Shown piece by piece: positions 58,410 to 64,000 of a stretch of 64,000 bases of DNA; positions within the stretch are counted from its first letter, which is position 1, and every line of letters begins with the position of its first letter. The notes under the pieces were generated by a model. It made no database searches, was not told the DNA's origin, and saw only the letters and a list, made by a program, of their open reading frames with translations. This stretch comes from Isoetes taiwanensis. Lineage: Eukaryota > Streptophyta > Lycopodiopsida > Isoetales > Isoetaceae. Position numbers and translations under genes: made by a program. The stretch is from the NCBI GenBank assembly GCA_021234155.1, contig JAJEKV010000040.1, positions 126,001 through 190,000 of the forward strand, read 5' to 3'.

Positions 58410-58760
58410 ATATGACACTAAGTATAGAAACATATGGAAGCCAATTCACTATTGGATAAGGTACCATGTTTGGTACTATATGTGACACTACATATGCTAC
58501 AAACTACATTATTAACATATAATTGGCACCATATGACCTGTTCCAGAACACATTTGGAGCTACATACTATCTGGAACTGAAATTATCCACCACAACTCGA
58601 AACTAGCGGCACAAATTTCCTACACATAACTTACAACACACCCAAATGAAGAAGTAAGTGGTGTACCCGATTGTTCAAGCTTGCTAGACCTTGCTGGAAA
58701 ATAACAGCCCAATATTAAATTGCATCATATGGTGGTTCCAAGAAGAGGGTTGAAAAGTAC
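58410..58760. other. No gene seen
   Basis: Decaying continuation of 'accatatg' words, then plain sequence. Confidence 0.5.
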
Positions 58761-58774
58761 CTATTTTTTTCAAA

Positions 58775-59542
58775 GGATTTTCCCCGAGATTCTTCTTACA
58801 AAACCTTGAGGAGGCTTGAATTGTGGCCTAGTCATTTCAAGAGAGGAAGCATCATCGTGGGTGTTGTTGCTCGCTTCCTCACTATTTGAAATGCTTGCAT
58901 GCTTCCTCTTACGCTGGGACGGAGAGTCTTCAGACCCTTTTTCTCTTAACTGTTGCCGAAACTCAACCAGTTTATTTCTTTTCCTTTTGTGTGAAGGTAA
59001 CACGCAACAGCCATAGTCGGTGGAGGCCATGCCTCCCCGTGCACACTTCCCGCTTTGGGATTTTCTTGTAAAGGCACATATATTCATTATACCTCTCCTT
59101 GCTCAGATTCTTCAACCTGCATGATGAAACAAAACAATATTCTAAACAACAGAGAATCATGGGCATCCCCGAATCTAGAATGCAACCCACCTGTAAGTGG
59201 ATTTTCCTAATACTTTCGGTCCCCAAACGTATTCGATTTCTTCTTGTGTGTATGTGAATGCTTTTCTTTGCCAGACATTTCCTTGTAGGTGTATCCCGTG
59301 GCATTCAAGTCCCAGGTGATGATCGAGCCATTTCGCGGATCGATCGGTTTTGCCGAAATCAGAAATGATCTTGGCGGATTAAGGAGCGTGATCGAGTTTT
59401 TGAGGGAAAATGAAAATTCGGAATCAGAAATGGTCTTGCCGGGACTAAGGGAGCGTGATCGAAGTTTTGAGGGAAAATGATCGTACATTGCTGAATAAGA
59501 CCTAATAAGACCGAAAGGACAAAATTTTGAATAAGTAATCAT
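58775..59542 (-). pseudogene. Minus-strand gene near the right end, probably intron-containing or broken
   Basis: Read from 59,542 down: PIDPRNGSIITWDLNATGYT then YKEMSGKEKHSHTHKKKSN (about 59,345-59,235), a gap without good frame (59,200-59,100), then LSKERYNEYMCLYKKIPKRE (about 59,105-59,045) and, in the next frame, a basic section HKRKRNKLVEFRQQLREKG, a Ser-rich acidic part and PQFKPPQGFVRRISGKIL ending 58,770. The N-terminal part has aromatic and Asp residues like a small folded domain; the tail looks nuclear and basic. A possible accessory DNA-binding protein of the element, as TNPA is for CACTA; no family recognised. Confidence 0.35.
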
Positions 59543-59639
59543 GTGTATATTTGAAAAAAATAACCGCCTCTCCCACTACAAATTCGGTAGTTCCCACCAC
59601 ACTTAGCACCCAAAAATGTGGTGCTAAAATGCACGTTTT

Positions 59640-59665
59640 TGTTCCACTACAACATGCTTTCACCC
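59640..59665 (-). repeat. Right terminal inverted repeat
   Basis: Perfect inverse of 48,403-48,428, followed by the target duplication TAAC (59,666-59,669). Confidence 0.95.
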
Positions 59666-60620
59666 TAACATATTCGAGAATAAAAGCGCTTATTGGAATG
59701 GGCATATAGAGACCTTGAAGAAGCCCTTTAGTTTGATAACAAAGGTTACAGGGCAATTTTCAACATCTCGAGCTCTCTAGTCTTCAGGCAGATGAAAATT
59801 TTATTTATGCTTAATGACTAAATAGTTTATAATATACTTCTATTGAATTGTGGCTTTATGATCATTTTTCTTTGTGTACTTATTTTCCATAATTAATGAC
59901 TAAAAAGCTTCACTTTTTCAAAAAAAAAAGTTTGATAACAAAGCACCATTTTGGTGAGGATTTAAAGAAGCAAATAATGAAGATTTAAACAGGAGACATC
60001 CCCGCCTCACCCCTTTGATAGGGAAACAAATCACTCGGAGAACCATTAATGAGGATACATGAAGTGGCATTTGGATTGAGACCCATAATGAGCTTAATAA
60101 GGCGAGGATGAATGCCAATATGAGCTAAAGATCTCTCCAAGAAGGACCAAGAGATGCAGTCATAAGCATGCTTAAAATCAAGTTTAAGAAGAAAAGCTTC
60201 ATTTGCAGCAGTATCATTATCAAGAATGAACCTATTAGGCAGAAAGGTTGATTGGCAGGCATTATGTTTGTCTTGGAGGTGAACCATTATTTTGCCAGAG
60301 ATAATTTTGGCCACAAGTTTATACATAGTTGTGGTCAAAGAGATAGGTCGCCATTCATCAATCTTGATGGGGGCTTCCGCTTTAGGAATTAGAGAGATAC
60401 CTCCAACATTAAAGATAGGATAAAGATACTGTGCATGCGAAACCCCTTGAACAAAGTGTACAATATCATCTTTCACAATGGATCAGAATTCCACAAAGAA
60501 TTCTAGTTGAAACCCATCAATACCTGGGCTCTTACCATGCTTCATCTTTTTAAGGGTCTCAAAGATTTCAGGCAGGCTAGGGACCTCAGTCCACTCATCT
60601 TCCATACTCTCATTAGGGGC
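59666..60620 (-). pseudogene. L1-type LINE, reverse transcriptase N-terminal half
   Basis: Minus strand from about 60,640 down: ESMEDEWTEVPSLPEIFETL, MKHGKSPGIDGFQLEFF, a stop near 60,478, GGISLIPKAEAPIKIDEWRP with ISLTTTMYKLVAKIISGKI (about 60,400-60,290), LPNRFILDN, LLKLDFKHAYDCISWSFLER (about 60,195-60,130; the D in LDF is a catalytic Asp), LINGSPSDLFPYQRG (about 60,060-60,015), then after the retroposon insertion GLLQGLYMPIPISAFILEYV up to the transposon end. These are RT blocks 0-4 in order; block 5 (NDTFVMIKA) lies at 48,398 across the 11.3-kb transposon. Confidence 0.88.
59745..59928 (+). mobile_element. 184-bp poly(A)-tailed retroposon with 15-bp TSD
   Basis: AGTTTGATAACAAAG occurs on both sides (59,730-59,744 and 59,929-59,943); between them lies 184 bp ending in a run of about ten A. 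This is the signature of LINE-mediated retroposition of a short RNA (SINE or processed transcript). No A/B boxes are seen, so the source is unknown. It sits inside the LINE RT half. Confidence 0.88.
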
Positions 60621-60848
60621 AAGCCTCAATATATAGTATACAAATCGCATTGTACAGGCATACCCCACAAATGAGGATTGCGATGTACAGTCCAGATCAA
60701 GGAATAAAGGCCAAATATGCCTATCCCACAGCTCTCGTTACCCGAAGTAACCCCCCGTGTGAAGATGCACCCAAACCAAAGGGGGTTTCAGGGGGATTTT
60801 AATTTAAATATGTTGGATGCAATGGTTTACGCTAATTAATGTCAAAGA
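60620..60848. repeat. Foldback MITE core and right arm, copy B
   Basis: Equivalent to 43,468-43,704; the left arm is missing because the duplication breakpoint is in the core. Confidence 0.88.
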
Positions 60849-60950
60849 GGCCTCTGTATATGCTGTTGACTGGCATCTTGAGCGAACATGCATTTGACAT
60901 GCAATGGGTCTAAGAAAATTCTACTCCCTTACCTAAGAAAAAGCCATATT

Positions 60951-63267
60951 CTTTTTTCTTTTTTTTTTTTGGAGGAAAGGAAGGAATTATATTAATGATA
61001 ACTTTACAACAAAATGAGTAAAACTCTCTGATACACAAGTCGTGGAACTTCAAAAAACCACTCGGAAGCACAGAGCTGAAGATCAGAACTATGTACCACC
61101 ACAACCAAAAGCTAACAAGAGCAACACAACAAGGACTTAAGGTGGCAAATGAGGATGAAGTAGGGGGGCAAGGAAGACTTGGAGATCAATGCAAGAAAGA
61201 TGGGAGCTAGGGGGGTCCGGGAAGGAATGGGCAAAGGCAGCCATGATGTAGCAGGGGTGCAAGCCACCGGTCAATTTCAGTGGAGGAGTGAGCAACTGCA
61301 ATAGCAATTCATTGAGAGGCACCTGAATAATATTCAAGAGTACACTGGCACAAGCTTCGCACCTCCCCTTATGGTAATAATACATGGAGCGTAAGCAGCA
61401 GAACTGGTTCTCAATGAGCAGAAGATTGTGGGAACCAATGAATTGATGGAGTATATATGCATTGTAAGCTTCCCTGAGCAGAAATTTCAGCCGCAAGGTT
61501 GCCTTTGCTGCCTGGCGCGGATACTAGAGTGATGAATGGGAAAGTCATCAGGGAGAAGAATCCCCTCGAACACCCGCACTAATAATCGCTTAGAAAAGCT
61601 GCAATCTAAGAACGAATTTTGGTCAATCAGTGAATCAAAGCAAACAGAGAAAGTTGACTTAAACTCCCCCTAATGAAGCCAGTATCAAATTTTGTTAATT
61701 TAGCAGCCTTGTGGGCTAAGGCACATCTGATAAGTTCGAATTGGAAATTGAGTTTCATCCAAGTAAGATCAGCTTCCTATTTTTCAAAGCCACATTATTC
61801 CTATGCTTCCAGACAATCCATAAGGCCAATTGGAGGACAGTAGTGTTAAAAATGAACTCTTGGAGTTGGAAGAATTGGGATGTACTGGAGATCGAATCTA
61901 TGTGCGGGAATTTCATCTTGGACCCTAACTGCGGACATCCAACTTAAAAACATTGAATCCTTGGGCATGAGAAGATATGCAAAGACTTGTCTCATCCCGA
62001 TTCTTACAAAGAGAACAAGTCAACTTTGGACGGACTTGAAGTTTCCCCTAATCATATTGGTATTACTAAGAAGAGGATTATGTAGCACAATCCAAGAGAA
62101 AGCTTTGATCTTAGGGCAGGAGAATGATTTTCAGCTAGAGCACAAAGTTTTTTTTTTTTAAATGAAGAGAGGTCCTGCAAAGAAACATGTTTGGACCCTT
62201 TAGCAGAAGACAAGCATGGTAAATTTTGGAAACCCTATAGCTCCTCTTCACTTTGAAGAACCAGGTTGAGAGGGGAATAACTCTCTCCGCCCAATCCTTA
62301 TCAAGGTGAGAAGAGTAGGTCTCGACCACATGCTTATGAATAGATCGGTGAGTAGAACTCCCTCCCAGCCTCTTCTTTACATCTCTCCAAGGGAGCCATT
62401 GGTCGTTATCATCATTGACACATATATTAGCATTATGCCACTTCTTGTAATAGGTGGAGTGACAAACAGCCATAGAAATGGAAGAGGAAGGGGCCATAAT
62501 AGGGGAACAAAAAATGGAAGTGTCTTAAAATAATTAGTCATCTTGTCATGTTGAAACTTTGGGGCCACTAGCTTCCAGGCTTTAAAGAGGTTTCTCATGA
62601 GAGGAGAGGTGTTGGCAACACAATCAAAATCATAGAAAGCAGAATCTGGCTGTTGTTGCTTCATATGGTGGAACTGCCTAATGGTCAGCTGATAAAGTCC
62701 ATAACTGGAGATTGAAAACCTGAAATGGCTTTCCACACGTTCTTTGCTCCCAATATTTGGGCTTCCAGATAGAGAGAATTACACCCTAGGCCCCTCCCTA
62801 CCTACTATGAGCCAATTCTTCCCATAAGACCAAACGCGTTCCCTGTCAGATGTACTCTCTGATACGCTGCTCAATTTTGTTGTATGTGGCCTTATCTGCA
62901 ATCAAAGCAGAGGAGAAGTAAACATGACTACTGGCTAAAACAAAATTAGAATAAAGGTTCTACCAGCCAGAGACAAGGAACCTTTGAGAAGAAGACGCTT
63001 TTTCCGTATCATATTAATCAAAGGTTGCCAGCAACTTTAAGAGATATATGTACAGCAAGGGAGAGCCTAAGAAGGGTCAAAAAGTGGCCATTAGGAACAT
63101 ACTTAATTCCATGTGTATCTAAATCAGGATACGAAGCATCAGTGAGAATAGAGCACTTAGGAAAAGTTAGGTTGAATCCCAGAGGCCATGCCAAGCTTAT
63201 GAATGCAGTCCATAAAGTTGGGGAAATTGCTATTATCAGCCTTGATCATGACAAAGGTGTCATTAAC
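60951..63267 (-). pseudogene. L1-type LINE, 3' half, copy B
   Basis: Same content as 46,066-48,402: poly(T) at 60,951-60,970, 3' end, RT zinc-binding region around 61,740-62,050 (frameshifted here), FKVKRSYRVSKIYHACLL (about 62,225), and NDTFVMIKADNSNFPNF next to the transposon end at 63,268. Copy B has extra frameshifts relative to A, for example near 61,770 and 61,930. Confidence 0.88.
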
Positions 63268-64000
63268 GGGTGAAAGCATGTTGTAGTGGAACACCCTGGG
63301 TGTCCCCCCTGTCCCCCCTAAAAATGTGGTGGGAGATATCAAATTTGTGGTGCGATTTTAAATTTGGCGCCTAGTGCATGTACCGCCTCGGATTCAATCA
63401 TTTCTTGAACGCAACAACCCAATTCCTACGCCACCCCGCCCCATTCCAATTTCCCGCCCACCCATCCCATTCCAATCTCCCTTTTAACCGATTTCTAAAC
63501 CCATCGACCCACCGGGCGCTTTCTTTCCCTAAGCACACGCTATGTTATGCTTTAATCCAGGTTTTGTGGATCAATCCGGTTCATACCTTCAATCATTTAA
63601 TTTGGAAGCAAATGGCCTAAAATCTCAAAACCGAGCACGTGTAAGAGAAAGAGAACTCCGTAACAAGAACGGATCATAAAAGACGCCAAAGGAAAAGACA
63701 AAGGGAAGCTAAAGAAGAATTAGCAAAAATTGCATCAAATAGGGAGGATCCACGTAACGGCCTCCTACTAGGCGCCGGATGGTATTAAAATTGTTATCTT
63801 CATTTCATAGCACCACTAAAGGCTTGTCTAACAAAATGATAAGAAAGATGTTTTACTAGATTATCTCCAGGATGACACAATGGATGGACTTGGCTTAAGA
63901 GTCGAAAGATTTGCAAGCCAAGAGCATTGTGGTCAACAACCCCGTGGCTTCCATTCAACTTGTGAAGAAGTCTAACACAAATTTGAATGCTTTAGCGCCT
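63268..64000. mobile_element. Left end of the large DNA transposon, copy B
   Basis: GGGTGAAAGC and the rest of the 26-bp TIR at 63,268-63,293, preceded by intact TAAC (63,264-63,267). Colinear with 48,403-49,100 to the window end. Confidence 0.88.

Larger units (their letters stand above)
48403..59665. mobile_element. 11.3-kb DNA transposon with 26-bp TIRs and 4-bp TSD, family not recognised
   Basis: The left end GGGTGAAAGCATGTTGTAGT and six more bases (48,403-48,428) is repeated exactly, inverted, at 59,640-59,665; looser inverted similarity continues inward to 'aatttgt(g/a)gtg' near 48,483 and 59,574. TAAC follows the right end (59,666-59,669); the left flank is TAATC here and TAAC in copy B (63,264-63,267). 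Removing the element rejoins the L1 reverse transcriptase in frame (LEYV + NDTFVMIKA), so insertion site and 4-bp duplication are well supported. Contents: GTGGTG/CACCAC arrays near both ends and between genes, transposase-like relic (50,225-51,990), further decayed frames on both strands, three hairpins. A 4-bp duplication is known for Sola, Chapaev and some Academ elements; I cannot assign it to any. Confidence 0.85.
43468..60619 (+). repeat. Tandem duplication, copy A (17.15-kb unit)
   Basis: The unit starts inside the foldback core at GCAAGCCTCAATATATAG (43,468); the same 26-bp start recurs at 60,620 and is followed by the same order of features: foldback right arm, LINE 3' half, left end of the large transposon. 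Copy A contains the whole large transposon and the reverse-transcriptase N-terminal half of the LINE. Confidence 0.8.
60620..64000 (+). repeat. Tandem duplication, copy B (truncated by window end)
   Basis: Colinear with 43,468-43,790, then 46,066-49,100. The junction at 60,620 joins the L1 RT half to the foldback core at GCAAGCCTCAATATATAG. Copy B differs by many small indels and substitutions and by absence of the 2.2-kb poly(T)-bounded segment. Confidence 0.8.

Noticed and set aside
59574-63354. A separate CACTA element bounded by CACTACAA at 59,574 or 59,645 and TTGTAGTG/TTTGTGGTG at 63,288 or 63,354
   Set aside because: These words are parts of the inverted ends of the 11.3-kb element in copies A and B facing each other. 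No target duplication fits, while GGGTGAAAGC ends with TAAC restore the LINE frame.

Overview
The window is plant nuclear DNA, mostly layered transposable elements with one clear intact host gene. The evidence for a land plant is a B3-domain transcription factor of the NGATHA/RAV type, pentatricopeptide-repeat (PPR) gene fragments, plant-type L1 and other LINE relics, hAT and CACTA remnants, and long AT-rich gene-free stretches. The B3 protein differs from the usual flowering-plant sequence at several positions, and the gene spacing is very wide. A gymnosperm or another large-genome land plant would fit, but the sequence alone does not settle the species.

Layout. 1-760: 3' end of a LINE on the minus strand. 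870-7580: two diverged copies of a TATA-containing promoter-like segment 6.2 kb apart, around a non-coding, very T/C-rich block (possibly an old non-autonomous LTR element); a 27-bp minisatellite lies at its right end. 7.77-8.35 kb: decayed hAT transposase. 9.6-13.2 kb: GC-rich repeats, a 370-bp foldback, a LINE endonuclease relic and a textbook 239-bp MITE with perfect inverted repeats and an 8-bp target duplication. 13.2-21.8 kb: essentially empty. 21.87-23.57 kb: the B3 gene with TATA box, 5' leader carrying two upstream ORFs, and a single-exon 406-codon CDS. 24.5-28.6 kb: a 118-bp tandem repeat, then a LINE with recognisable reverse transcriptase. 28.8-30.6 kb: a possible Helitron. 32.0-36.6 kb: LINE 3' end, two copies of one MITE family, a 240-bp tandem array and PPR pseudogenes.

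36,803-43,060 is a 6.26-kb CACTA (En/Spm) element with CACTACAA/TTGTAGTG ends, an ATT target duplication and CpG-rich subterminal repeats. It has no recognisable transposase and carries a tRNA-like/SINE fragment, a heat-shock-element-like array and a 670-bp direct duplication. A foldback MITE follows at 43,286-43,704.

The most interesting region is 48,403-59,665: an 11,263-bp DNA transposon with 26-bp perfect inverted repeats, inserted in the reverse transcriptase domain of an L1 LINE. Removing it leaves one copy of the 4-bp target TAAC and restores the LINE reading frame (EYV joined to NDTFVMIKA). Inside are GTGGTG/CACCAC repeat arrays, remnants of a transposase-like protein with a WDG-type and an NFFGSNHGKGEHDG motif, several other decayed reading frames on both strands, and three related hairpins. 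LINE, element and part of the foldback belong to a tandem duplication with a 17.15-kb unit: copy A begins at about 43,468 and copy B at 60,620, running off the window end. Copy B lacks a 2.2-kb poly(T)-bounded segment found in copy A.
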